From contig CM060709.1 in assembly GCA_030686995.1 (NCBI GenBank), positions 19,187,360-19,251,359 on the forward strand: a stretch of DNA of 64,000 nucleotides, read 5' to 3'. The stretch's first letter is position 1. Every line of letters begins with the position of its first letter. Below are positions 21,300 to 33,786 of this stretch, one piece after another. The notes under the pieces are model-generated. The model worked only from the letters and a program-made list of their open reading frames with translations, did not search any database and was not told where the DNA came from. The position numbers and the translations under genes were made by a program. The stretch is from Artemisia argyi. Lineage: Eukaryota > Streptophyta > Magnoliopsida > Asterales > Asteraceae.

Positions 21300-21580
21300 A
21301 TTGTCGTCAATCTTCGGTTCAAGATATTCAGATGGCATAGCAGATGACTGCGCTTGCTGGAAGATTGGCTGGCATCAATCATGAAAGGAGTAGCTTTATT
21401 CTAGAGTTAGAAACTGTTGGGAATACATATGCTCAGAAAACGGCCGAGTATTAAAGAGAGGTTCAAGCGAAAGATGACCAAAAGATTATGTAAATGCACA
21501 TAATGGCAACTGAGTTGGAGCTGAATGCTCGAAACAATGATATCTTTATTCAGAAATTTATGGGTTTGATGCATTTCTGA
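21300..21580 (+). pseudogene. coding relic with internal stops, family unknown
   Basis: One plus-strand frame reads QMTALAGRLAGINHERSSFI, then ELETVGNTYAQKTAEY, and later MATELELNARNNDIFIQKFM. Three in-frame stops interrupt it. The composition is heptad-like and charged, as in a coiled coil of a transposon or host protein. It lies just downstream of the RPA gene remnant but on the opposite strand. Not identified. Confidence 0.3.
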
Positions 21581-21710
21581 GTGTGTGCCAATGAATTATC
21601 ATGTATGTTGTTGTTTGTCTGTGCAATTATAAATGTGTGTCGAGTTTTATTATGAGTGTTGTTGTACTATTTATGTGAGGCCCATGGCAGCTGATTGTAA
21701 TATATTTAAT

Positions 21711-24700
21711 TCAATAAAAACGGCTATTAAATTTGTAGGACTTACCTTTTTGCCTCTTTGTATCTGCTGGTTCATGTTGAAACAGTGCCCTCTTTGCTAT
21801 TTTTGAGCCACTTTCTTCATCTTTTTTTGTTCTGAAGCTAGTTGAGTTGCCAATGGAAGAGGTGTTGGTGGTGTTCCTAGTCATTGATAACAAAAAAAAA
21901 ACAGTATTTGCATGTGTAAATGTTGTTTCAAATAACATAAATTGCTAGTTTAAATGACATTACCTGAAGTTGGTTCTGTGAGTTTGCTTGTTCCTTCTTG
22001 TTAAAAACTTGCTCAAGATTAAAATCTGTTGTTCGACATGCTGTGTTGAAATGGAACTGAAAAATATTTTTTTCACCTTCAATTGCAAAGATTTCTGGTG
22101 GTATCTGTTGTGAGTCTTTTACTTTGTGCTTTGCTAGTAAGTCTTGGAATGAATACCCTGTGATATCATCTGCTGCAGGGCTAAAGAAAGTCATCGGAAT
22201 TGTTGCAGAGGGATCTGTTATAACAACCCACAAAAAACCCATTACTATCATTCCCATTTCCAATACCTATAGCAGGTATTTCACAGGTAAATTTTTTGCT
22301 TTTTATATGAATTATTACTTGCGTGACTCACTAGACCTGCTCATGTATCCACACAAGCCAAATAACTCAACACTCATATCCGATAAACCCCAGGTATATC
22401 AAGCATAAAATCATAACAACACCATAATAAGTAATTCACCAATCTAAAACACTAAACATAACACAAAACCCTAATAAACACTAAACTAAAACTTAAGTAG
22501 GATTATGTGCTTATTTGAACCTATATTCTTAGTTTAACTAGTATGAATGTGTCCAAGGCGTAAGTATGAGTTTCCTTAGGAATATTAGGATATATTAGGA
22601 CTATTAGGCTATGGAATAAACCCTTTAGAACTTAGATACAAACCCCCTAATCCCTAAACCATAACTAGGTCATAGTTAACTAAAATTAGGTCTAAACCAT
22701 CCCAAAACTTACCCATAGGTCACTACCACTTAGTGTAAGCCTTTTAAAACTTAGGAATAGCTATTAGACACTCATAGGACACTATTCTAGGCACTAAAAC
22801 ATAGGATAAACCCTAGTCTCTCACTACACACACTTAGTTATTTAGGTTACAAAATTACGTCAAACCCTCCAAAACCTTTCCCATAAGTTACGCTCACTTA
22901 GAATAAACCCATTAGGACTTAGGATTAGTCACTAGACACACTTAGGAACTTAACTTAGGCACTAAATCTTAGGTAAAACCTTAAAAACTTAATAAGTAGA
23001 ACTAGGTCTAAACTTAACTAAAACAAGTAAAACCTAAACATAAGCACCTCAAACACCTCAACCTAGCACCCTAACACCTTAGTCATACCAAGCACACACT
23101 ATAACACCTCTAAGCACTCACACAAGTAGGTGCATCACCTACTTGACTAATCCACCACTAATCTACCCTAAACCACCACTAATCCACCACTAATCCACCC
23201 CTAATCACCCTAAACCATCACTAAACACCCTAAGAAGCTTACAAGCACCTCTAAGCTAGCACACAATTAGGTGCATCACCTACTTGTCACCACCTTACCC
23301 CTAACCGCCTCTCTCGGCTCTCCACCACCACAACCGTCCTAGCTCCGCCCCCTAGCTACTCCCTAGCTCCTCCTCGTCACCACTAGACTTGCCACAAACC
23401 CCCTAGCCTTGCTTGCTCACCCCTCCCCCTTCGTGACACCTAAACACCCTGTTTCACCCAAAACCGCCTTAGCGAGCCCATAAATACCTCCTCCTCCCCT
23501 CCATTCTTCTTCACACCTCTCCTTCTCTTCTCTACTTCACATTTCTGTAGTAATAAGTCCTTAGAAGCCCTAGGAGTCAAGTAGCTAGGCCTTGGTCGAG
23601 TTGTGTTGTGGTTTGAAGTCGAGCGAGCCCTAGAAAACCCTAACCCTAGTTCTAACCCACGTAAACCCCCCCTAGCCAAGTAAGTCTTACATATTAGTCT
23701 ATTTAGCTTTAGTTTAGTCTTAGGATAGATTTAGATTACCTTAGATACCCTAGGAACCCATGCATGAGCCTTGAACCCTTTCATTTGCTAGTTTAAGTTT
23801 TAAAACCCTAGATCGAGTCATATACTTGCATGCTTGCTATAAGTCATTACTTTAGGTCATACACTAGTTATAGATAACCTAGATAAGCTAAAAAAAGTAA
23901 AACATAAGCTAGAAAACTTAGTTGCTAGATAAAATATAAGTTACATGCATATTAGGACTGGTTTTGCAAAACTTAACATGCATAAGGGTATATATCGTAA
24001 ATTCTTGAAATTATAAAGTCTAGGGACTATTTTTGACATTTCATAGAAGTTATAAGTGTAAGGACTAGTTTTGCATAATATTAAAACCCTAGGATAGATA
24101 TTAAAATAAGTATAAACTAAAAAAGACTAAAAATGTAAATATTATAAAGTTAAAGGTCTAAATGGTAAAATATAGAAAACTTAAGAGTCTTAGGTTATTT
24201 ACATAAAATATAGAAGTCTAGGGACTAGTTTTGTCAAATATAGATAGTTATTAGTATAAGTAATATAAATTTAGGGTAGAAAACGTAAATATAAATACTA
24301 TAAGGGTAAAAAGTGAAAATATCATATAAGTATAAAACCTAAATAAAGTTAGAAGCATAACACAATACTAAGGAGCTTCATGCGAGGAGTACTATGTGGA
24401 TATTTCATTTTGACGAGTTTGTTGGGTTTACGAATTAAAGTGCCCTGACTCCTCGAACGATTATTGCATATACTTCTGAGATATGATGGCCCGAACGGTG
24501 ATATGATTATAACTAAACCCTAAAAACAGCATAACTCAATAATAGGGAGCTTTGTGTGAGGAGTATTAACTTCTGAATTATGATGGCCCGAACGGTATTA
24601 TGTTGATAAAATAATACAATAGTAGGGAGCTTCATGTGAGGAGTCATATACTTCTGAATTACAATGGCCTAAACGGTTTAATGTTATATATAAAACATTA

Positions 24701-27410
24701 ACAAACCTAAAAACAATAACTTGAGAAACATAAACATGATAACTAAAGCTTGACATACATCCAAAACCAACAACACACTAGGATACGTGAGTAAAGCAGT
24801 CTAGTTTCCGAGTCACTATTTGCATCACTTAGATTACTCTAAACCCAGGTGAGTTTTCATAGCCTCATACTTTTTAAAATGCTTTCACTCTAAATGCTTT
24901 ATAAACCCTGTGAGGGGATACATGCTAAATGCTTTACTTAAAACCGAATACAAGTCTTTTTCTTTGGTTGTTTGCATGAGTAAACTAACTGCCACCACTA
25001 CATAACCAAAATTCATGAATCTAATCGTTTGGGATATTTTACCCATGCGAACGTGAATATAGTTGATAGATCTATTGGAGTTTGACAACTCACGTTGGTA
25101 TTAACACCCCACTAGGTGGTACCAATAAGTACTATATTTGAATCCACTCAAGGTATAACTTTGGCAAGTTATCCTTCCATCCCCTCATGTTGGGTCTGCA
25201 GCCCACATGACCCGGATCGTTAAGGTGTTATTCATGAGCTTAGTGCAACATACTAAACTCCTAATAATTGTGCATGCATCACAATTATCACAAAACTTGC
25301 ATTTTCCCAGATGGGTGTAACAACTAAACCCAGGGAACTTGTATTCACTAACGCCTAAACCTATGATTCTCACTCAACACCTAGTATTGAATTTTTAAGC
25401 ATGTATTGTAGGTATATTACTTCTATGGATCCATGACAGTAGGAGGTACTGAACTCGGAGGACTTTTCATGGTTATCATTCAAACACAACCAACCAAACT
25501 CTTAGATTTTTGGGACCTCATCAAAAATAAAAGTATATCTTTTATAATCAAAACTCTGATAATTATGAATGATAAATAAATTTCCAAAACGTCTCTTTTC
25601 GAGTCGTTTTCTATTACTGTATCTGTGATTCTATGAAGTAATACCCCAAACACTTTATCCGCTGCGATCATTGAAAAATGGGGGTGTTACATCTGTGATG
25701 AAACCTTTGAAATTATACCTGCGCGTTTTATGAAGTGAGATGATTATGCTTTGACTTGTATTTTATTTGTTTTTTTATATCAGATAAGGTTGAGCTACAG
25801 AAGTATGCACCTATAGGATGGTTTTTGCTGTTTTTCATTATTTAGACAATGGTACATCCCATCTTCTTCTTTGACTTTGGAAGCACATTGGTTGCAGCAG
25901 ATATAAAACCAATTTCTTTTTATGTTGATGCCAGTGATTGTTGCTTCGCTTGTGAACTTGACTCCCTACAAATATTTTTGCAAATGATCATGTGTTTCAC
26001 ATATTCATGTTAATGTGTGTGTCCAGTTATTTTTTAGTTGTTACAATAGTTGATTCTCTGTGACAAAAAACTTACAATGTAGCTGTCTGGATCTTGTTTT
26101 AAAAGTGTCTTCAAAGGGAATCTGTTGCAGAACTTTTCCTTTTCAATATCTTCATATGGAGTCTTAGTAATACGAAGTGGCGGAGTTTTCAGGTGCCTCT
26201 CTCTGTATCTGTTCAGTGTTGAAAAATTACAACGAATATGTTAAGCCAACTATTTATGTGAAGCTATTGTTATTCTAAATTTTTGGGTTTAAAGATATTA
26301 CCGTGCTCTTGCTTCATCAGCCTCTAGTATCTTTGGGTTTAAGTAATAGCGTGTTGCGGAAGTCGCTGTTAATTGGTAATCTGCCATCATTTTGTTTGAG
26401 AATGTCATAAGAATGCGGCGTTTAAGCTTTTACAAATCATCAATGAAATACCTCTAAATTTCGTGACTCGGCAAGAGCTGACTGCAATTATTATTGGCTT
26501 TTCCATTGTTTCAAAGTCAACTTCTTCAATTGTTTTATCCATGTCATCCCACATAGTGAACTCGACAACATTACCACTGGAAAGATGAGCAACTTGTTAG
26601 GTGAGTGACAAAACTTCATTGGTTATTTTTTATCAAGAAAAGTTAAAAATATAATCTAACTTACCTTAAATTTTCAATATCCACTTTTCTATAGACACTT
26701 TCATTTTGGTTGGCATTTGGTTTGCGAGTAACTTCTCTTGGTGACCGCAAACATCCCATGTAATCTGTAAGCAAATAACTGTTAGGATTTTCATATTATG
26801 TTGAACCTCAAAATTTCTAGAGCGAAAAGGTGACCTGTGAGAATTGGATATTGCATTTTGCCTGTCGCATCTTTTGTAGGGATGTTTGGTGCCTCTATAG
26901 CATCAAATTTTGTAGCCCTTCCAAACCTAAGGCTTGTTCTGTTGTTAATTGTATGTTGATAAGGGTTGGTTGGTTCACACATGAAATCGGAAATTCTGTA
27001 CACCGATCCTAGCTTGATTTTCGGGCTGAAGTAATCAATTTCCTTGACATTCATGTTGCCTTGTATAGCATTTCCCTGCTCATGTTCACACGTTGTTAGG
27101 TAAGTTTAAGGACCTTGTATGTTTTTTTCACACTACATGAAGTAAGACGTACCTCTCGATCTATCAAGATACAATAGTATCCAATCTCTTTTTTTCTCCC
27201 AGAGAATCCACTCTGATCTTTTTTCCCATAAGTTACTGCCGTTCATTTTATATATACTCTAGCTTTGAGTACTTTGTGAGATGTTGGTCATAAGTCACGG
27301 ATTTTTGTGATCTGTGGAGCATCGCTAGCTTCAATAACTTTATCTTCAGGTGCATGTTGCACCACTACAAGTGCATATCTTCCATTGTGCTGGTAGCAGA
27401 TCAAAAATCA
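21711..27410 (-). pseudogene. Helitron RPA1-like single-strand DNA-binding protein
   Basis: Multi-exon minus-strand gene resembling the RPA70/DUF223-type proteins of plant Helitrons. The first exon lies about 27153-27410 (HKVLKARVYIK, GYYCILIDRE) and ends at a good GTACGT donor; it has two in-frame TGA stops. The second, about 26791-27075, holds LGSVYRISDFMCEPTNPYQ and the OB-fold motif NNRTSLRFGRATKFD. Further exons include YRKVDIENLR (about 26670), VVEFTMWDDMDKTIEEVDFE (about 26500), ADYQLTATSATRYYLNP (about 26350) and the zinc-ribbon-like part near 25880. The exon reading FITDPSATIPMTFF is split by the solo LTR at 22219-25691. The last exon ends KRALFQHEPADTKRQK. The role would be binding ssDNA during rolling-circle transposition. 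Confidence 0.78.
22219..25691 (+). mobile_element. solo LTR of the Tekay family
   Basis: It ends GGGGGTGTTACA, the same LTR end as the Tekay element at 35046-61505 but in the opposite orientation. It starts TATAACAACCCAC, matching that family's TGTTACAAACCAC with a decayed TG. The 5-bp TSD TCTGT lies at 22214-22218 and 25692-25696. At 3473 bp it is near the LTR length of that family (3133 bp). No gag, pol, PBS or PPT is inside. It carries the family's triple GGAGCTT..GAGGAGT/ATGGCCCGAACGGT repeat (24370-24690). A CA-rich tract with repeated CCACCACTAATC lies near 23150-23220. Interrupts an RPA exon. Confidence 0.85.
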
Positions 27411-27822
27411 AAGTTAGGTATAAAAAATATTTTCAAACTAAGAATTATTTAGACAATAAGCATTTGAATATCAATATAATGACACACATAAAAAAAATGG
27501 CCGTTACCAAATCTACCTGTTATTGGTGAGTTTCATGATTCTTTTATAAAAGCAAAAGATAATAATATGTAGTTGTGATTGCATCATAGACAATGTGAAT
27601 GACAAAAAAAACTGTGCAGTTTTTTTTTCAAAAAGTGTGGTAACATATACCTAATCATTTATCCTAAACAGGTTGCAAGTGTCTAAATAGATTGGCAAAT
27701 GGGAATCCTAAAGTGCTACTAAGAACAAAAGGTGGGGTGCAAACATGTTTACAAAGTCGAAGATTGCAAATTAAAGTAAAGTAAACTAATAACAAAACAA
27801 GGAAAGGTTTGTTATAAAAAAG

Positions 27823-30800
27823 TCATGTATCAATGGCTATATCTGCATTTCCAAACAGAAAGCCAGCATCTTTTATTTTTCTTAAGAAATCTTTGTAAAC
27901 AATATTTTTTGTGACATTTGGTCTTTGATTTTCTTGTTGTTTGATAAGAACTTTTAATCCATAAAGAGATGTAGCTCTAGAGAGAGCTACATACAATTGG
28001 CCATGGCCAAAGACTGGTTCGGGAAGGTATACACCAATTTTGTTTAGAGATTGGCCCTGACTTTTGTTGATTGTCATAGAGTAACAGAGTTTTATTGGGA
28101 ATTGAGTGCGTTTGAAAACAAAAGGAAGATTGGGATCTTTATGGATTAGTAGTATTCTGTGGATGAAAACTTTTTCGCCGACTCTTGTGCCTGTTATGAT
28201 TTGCACTTCAATAAGTCTTGACATAAGGTGTGTGACTGTCATACATGTCTCATTGCACAAACCACCCGCCAAGTTAACATTCCTTAAAAGCATCAGTGGT
28301 GATCCAATATTAAGCTCTAACTCGTGTGGCGGGAAGCCTGGCAGGTTAAATGTGTTTAGATATTCAAGAGGGTATAACATCTCTGTTTCGGTTCCACTAC
28401 TGCCAACCGGTATGGCTATATCATAGCTTGCATAAGTTGTTACTTCACCACGAACCATCGATAAAACTTTTGAATTAATGATGTCCGCTGTTTCATTTTT
28501 TGGGCAGACGATTGCCTTTTCTTGTAGAGTAACGGCCGAAGGTGTTTGAAGTGTAGGCTGATCATAGATGAAATCAATGAGATTTGAAAGTCCTTGTTCA
28601 TCATCTTGTATGCGATATCTAGAAGGAATCTCAAACTATGCTGAATCTCTACTGTCTTCTTTATCAGGTTCGCCAATGTTCCCATCACCAATATCAAGAA
28701 GCCATGATGCAAAGGAGTGTGCTAAGCTCTGCTCTTCTAGAGTAAAATCTGACTGAAACAACCTCATGTTTTCTTTAAGCGTCATAATACGGAAATATGG
28801 CCAGAGGTGTGATTTTGCAATAGATGACGCTATTATGACCATTTTTGGCGCGCCTTTTTTGAGTGGTAGTATTTGTCAAAAATCAACGACTAAAATGATT
28901 GTTTTTCCGCCAAACAAAACATTTGGTGCATCTAATAAGTCTCTCAGAGTCCTGTCTGTTGACATAAATAATGTCTTAAAACATTGTTAGCATATTAACA
29001 ATGTCTCTATGTTTTGATAATTACAAAGCATAAACTCATTAATCTAAAACTTATGACGTAAACAAGTTTTTAGTGCTTAATATTTGTCTTTGCTTCCATA
29101 TCACTTAAGGTATGAATGAACAAAAGGGTTTATTACATTTCATGATCAAAGGAAATTTTTCTAATCACAAGAACTTTTATAAAATGTATTAAACATCTTA
29201 TATCTTTTACAAAATTACTTTTGGAATTAAAAGAATATGTTTAATTCATAATAAATATATGATTTCAAATTTCCAACCAAAAATGGCAAATTCTATCCAG
29301 AAAAATATTCCCCACTAAAAGACAAGAAAAACCAACGTTCAGGAGGGCGGCCCCCTTAATGTTACTAGGCGGCCCCCTTAATCATTAAGGGGACCGGCCT
29401 ACAATTAAGGGGACCGGCCACGCTCCAGAACAGTATTTTCCCCCCCTTTAAATACTGATCCATCCCTCAGATTTTTCTCACCTTTTGCACTTCTAAACTT
29501 TCTGATCTAGATCTATTTCTCTATTCTCTCATCCTTTGATCATAAGTGTATATATATTCTTTGTTTCAAAGTGATCCAATTTCCATCCTCTCAAGTGCAA
29601 GAGAAGAATACTTCTATCTTCCTAGACAAGAAGTATTACAACTTGTTGTGATCTCCACATCCAAGTTGTTGGTGTATCATCAAGATTATTTACATACTCT
29701 TTGTGAAGATTGTTGTGAATATTTGCTTGTAGATAGTTGTGTGAGATATAGATTGTGTGATTAGTTGATAGCTTGGTGTGAAGAAGAAAAGCTAGGAAAT
29801 CTATTGGTGTGAAGAAGCTAGGTGTGAAGTAGATTGATTTGAAGAAGGTGTGTAGAAGTTGTGACTTAGGTGTGAAGGTGTTGTGGTGTGATTATTGGTG
29901 TGTAGATTGGTGTGTAAATTGGTGTGTAGATTGGTGTGAATATTGGTGTGTAAATTGGTGTGTAAGGTTTTCTCCACCATAAGGGAGCTTGTTGATATAG
30001 TGAAGAAAACTCTCGAGTTAGGTGCTCGGGGAGTGGAGTAGGGCAAGGAAGGTGTCCTTGTAGCCGAACCACTATAAATCTCTTGTCTCGCGGTTCGATC
30101 TTTCCATCTCTTACTTATTATTGTTACTTATCATTGTTATATATTTCGTATTGATATTTGTTTGTATTGTGCAAGACTTGAGATCACATATTATCGAATC
30201 TAAGTTTTAAAACACTAAAACTATTTTTACAACTAATTAAAAAGACGTAAAACTATTCAACCCCCCCTTCTAGTTTTCCACACTGTCCAATGTTTCAAAG
30301 CATCATCGGTCATTCATTGGCCACAGATTATGAGATCGGTTTCTTTTAAAAGGTTTCCTATATGAGTGTTTTTTTCTACGCTACAAAGTGACTCATCTGT
30401 CAATTCCAGTGGAAGCTTGAATCTTGAATGTGCAGTTCGGCCTGATGGAAAAAGAAGAGAAGCAATGCTAGAGGAAGCAACTGCCAACACAATTTTATCT
30501 TCAGACCGTATCGTTCTAATGATTGTTTTCCACAAAAACGTTTTACCAGTTCCTCCATGACCATATACAAATATCAACTCTTGCTTACCTGCCTTAAAAG
30601 CATTTATGATAAGCTTGTATATGCTCCTTTTTTTACTGTTTAGTCTTGGAACTGACTCATGTCTTTGTTGCGCCAACATTGCCCTATTGTAATTCTTTTC
30701 TTCCAATAGCAGGCGATTGTTTAATTGATCCAACAGCTCTTTTGGAGGTAGCAGCAAACCATAATTTTGCACTGACTTTCCACAACTGCTAAGTATTATT

Positions 30801-30931
30801 TCTAATTCATATAATATGTACCCTTGCAATTCAGCATCATTGATGTAGTAGTTGGGAATCCGCACTTGTTGCGAGACAATTGTTGGAATATCATGGCCCA
30901 TTTGTCGCCAATATTTATCCCATAACCGCAA
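27823..30931 (-). pseudogene. Helitron Pif1-like helicase domain (broken)
   Basis: Minus strand. The N-terminal part (30314-30931) has Walker A GHGGTGKTFLWK and VASSSIASLLFPSGRTAHSR, and ends at DLIICGQ followed by a stop where DEAPM is normally found. The frame then meets a Copia solo LTR (28957-30282). After it the domain resumes with TLRDLLDAPNVLFGGKTIIL, a stop in the GDFRQ-like motif, and LWPYFRIMTLKENMRL. The last fragment (27823-28458) has FNLPGFPPHELELNIGSPLM, INKSQGQSLNKIGVYLPEP and QLYVALSRATS (helicase motifs V and VI) and ends in a normal stop. The role was DNA unwinding during Helitron transposition. Several stops and frameshifts inactivate it. Confidence 0.85.
28957..30282 (+). 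mobile_element. Copia-type solo LTR inserted in the helicase exon
   Basis: Starts TGTTGACATAAATAATG and ends CTAGTTTTCCACA. TSD CTGTC lies at 28952-28956 and 30283-30287 (GACAG in the helicase reading). 1326 bp. It contains TTTAAATAC as a possible TATA box near 29448, a GGCGGCCCCCTTAAT inverted repeat (29345-29425), a minisatellite of TTGGTGTGTARA units (29885-29970), and the CCGAACCACTATAAATC segment seen in plant Copia LTRs. There is no PBS, gag or pol. A short open frame at 29546 is not convincing. Confidence 0.83.
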
Positions 30932-31393
30932 AGGCTGTGCAACATCACAAAGAGTAAGAAGGCGTGCAAAAAGGAACCTGAGTTCTGGTGATGAAGCGGA
31001 GCCACATGCCTATTCAAGAGCTGTGTCCCATTCTTTGTCATCACCAAGTAGACTGAGCGCATCACATGCAGCATGATGTGTGTGATACACAATTTGGTTG
31101 ACTGATTTAAGCTCTGTAAAGCCTTGGCACCCTTTTTGATGACATAATAACATCCTTAAGTAGAAAAGTTCCCCTGAAGTTGGGTGTATATATGCAAGTC
31201 AAACAATAGAAGATTTGTTAGTTTTCCTAGGCGACTAACTTTTTTGGTCTTCATACCACACAAACTCTGATGGAAACTGCAGGTTTGTCAAATGCCGGCC
31301 ATCTTCATTTTCAATGTTGTAAGTAAACCATTCAGTGAGCGTTGTCAGCTTATGATCATGACGGTTAACCAAGGAATCTAAATTATCACTGGC

Positions 31394-33585
31394 TCAAAAG
31401 GTTACATGTTGTATGTTCTCTAGATGGACTGAAAGGATTTGCACTACTGGTTCTATGTTGTGTATGTCAAATTTCAGGATTCTCCAACATGCTTCACGAA
31501 GGCATATAAATCGGCCATCAAGATAATTTTGAATTTCATCAATGCATAGGTCTGCTTGTGATGACGAAGTAGACGCTTTACCAACAGACCTTGTTACTTT
31601 GGCAAAGATTCGATCGGTTCCTTTTGATATATATTTGAACAGATATTTTATTAGCATGCTCCACCCGCAGTATTCCACATTAATATGAGCTTCAAATGCC
31701 AAGCATAGATCGCGGTTATACGGTACCACATACCTATTGTCAAGCTTCATTTGCCCTTTTGTTGGAGAAACATTTCCTTGCCTTCTTCGATAATGCGGAT
31801 AACCCTTGTCATCAAAGAAAGTTTCATTGTTGTATTTCATGGGGAAATTTTTTGTGCGGGTGTCGCCTTCCATACATGGCACACTCAGGTTGGCCTTGCC
31901 ATACTGTCCATGCATCATCATTTTTGAAACAATTTTATAAGCGCGTGGATCAAGTTGAGGATCGGGTAGCTCTCCAGAAATGTATTGGTCCACATCTTGA
32001 GCATTCTCGATCTTGGTTGATGAAGAAATCCAAATCAGTGTGTGACAATGCGGCAAGCCACGCTTCTAAAACTCAATAGTATATTATACTGCATAGCAAC
32101 AAATATGACAGCTAGAATTAGAACAACATGTTGGCATACCACATCATGTAATCATTCAGTGAAAAAATGTGGGTGAAAGATAAAATGTTTAGGCTTTTTT
32201 GCAAATAAAAATAGGCGTACCTCCTTTGGCTGGCCCAAATGTTCTCCTTTCCTTCATAAACTTGACGAATGATTTAACCTTTTGCTCAAACACTCTACAT
32301 ACTATATCCGCCCTATCCATTGTAGTCAAATAAGGAAACTGAGCCATGTATCTTTGAATCTCAAGCCACTTTACATTACATGTGAATGCTATAAAAAACT
32401 GTGGATTACCAAGTACCCAGAAAATCGCCAGTGCATCCAAGTAATGGTTGTACATATATCTTGGACCTCCAGTAAATGAGGAAGGTAATATAATTCGCGA
32501 ACCTACCTGTGACCCATCATGATCCCCTCTTGAATTTGCATCATAAAGGCCTGAAAAATAGTCTCCTCGAATATCGTTTTGATGTTTTCTATAAAAATCC
32601 ATCCTACTTTGTTCTATGCAACAGTATACCCCAACGACGTATTGTTGAAAAGCCTGCCAGTTCGGAAAAGCAAATTATAGGTATCATGTCTTGGATGCAA
32701 CTGTTATGTGTAGAATGCATTCATTGAGACCCGTTTTGGCTCATCTTTCGGACCTGCTGTTCTTACCATTAACTTTGTATGGTATCCTGGTTGACCATAG
32801 ATGAAAATCAATGGAAACTGTAATGACATGTAGGACTTATAAATCTTGCTAATTCTCTTCAACACACCATATCTTTATTCAAGGATAACATCGTAGTTTG
32901 ATTCACTTTCTGGGCCACTGTCAAAGACAATGCCCCAAGGGTTTGCGATGCTGGAAGCTCATAACCACGGGGCCCTTCACCGCTGTAAAGCCTAACCTTA
33001 AATTCTGGGACATCCTATTGAGCACACTTGTCACGCGCAGTTCTGAATATCTACACCAGCTCATTGTGTGTATCTAAGTAGTGGATGAGCCCTTGTACGT
33101 CCTCCAGATCCAAATCAGGCCTATTTGAATCTGAAAAATGGCTAAACCTATGTTGGACCTCATTTCGCGTGTCATAGATATAGAGCTGCAAAATTTTTGG
33201 ATCATCGTCAGTTGGACAAAGCGAGCCAATTCGATGGTATATTTGCCCGGAAACTTTAAAAACATATGGCCCTCTTCCATTATTGATTTTGTTGTCTACT
33301 GTAGCACCGAATGAAGTCATTGTAAACATCTGATTGTAAGCTTGGATATTTTCCATAAAGGTGCTTTCCCCAAGCAGTTTGTTTGATGTACTCGGGTGGA
33401 TCTGCCTCAGGCTGCATAAAAATTCTACCGCTTCCACAACATAAATAGTATTGAGGTAGACCATTTCGAAAACGATGCCCTATGAGCCGCTCCCCATGCC
33501 TAAAAGCAGTGTTACAATGCTGGCATCGCTCAGTACAATCCCCTAAATCATCATAGGCAGGTGATACACCTACATTGATTAACAA
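31394..33585 (-). pseudogene. Helitron Rep (HUH) region and N-terminal zinc finger
   Basis: Minus strand, three or four fragments in order. 33280-33585 has the Cys/His cluster CTERCQHCNTAFRHGER typical of the Helitron N-terminus. 33051-33464 continues with KVSGQIYHRIGSLCP and FSDSNRPDLDLEDVQGL. 32189-32602 has the conserved GGPRYMYNHYLDALAI and LGNPQFFIAFTCN. 31394-32056 carries the HUH motif (LPHCHTLIW) and the two-tyrosine motif YLFKYISKG. A stop replaces the residue before KRGLPHCH (about 32068), and there are frame changes near 33464 and in the 32.6-33.0 kb stretch. It would nick and rejoin DNA at Helitron ends; it is inactive here. Confidence 0.83.
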
Positions 33586-33786
33586 ACCATTGCTAAGTAA
33601 AAGTTCTGAGAATATATGGTTGGCAAAAAGATAAAATGCCGGGAAAAAATTTTTCAGTAGTCACCTTGTGTTGTATATGAAGATGACCCTTGATCAATGT
33701 TGTGTGCACGATTATCTAAGTCATGTTGGGAACTGGCTATGAGAGAACGCTGACGCACAGACCTTCTGGAGGCCTAACCAGTGTGC

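Noticed and set aside
29801..30072. Frames with repeated HTNLHTN / TPIYTPI peptides
   Set aside because: Caused by the GT-rich minisatellite in the Copia solo LTR.
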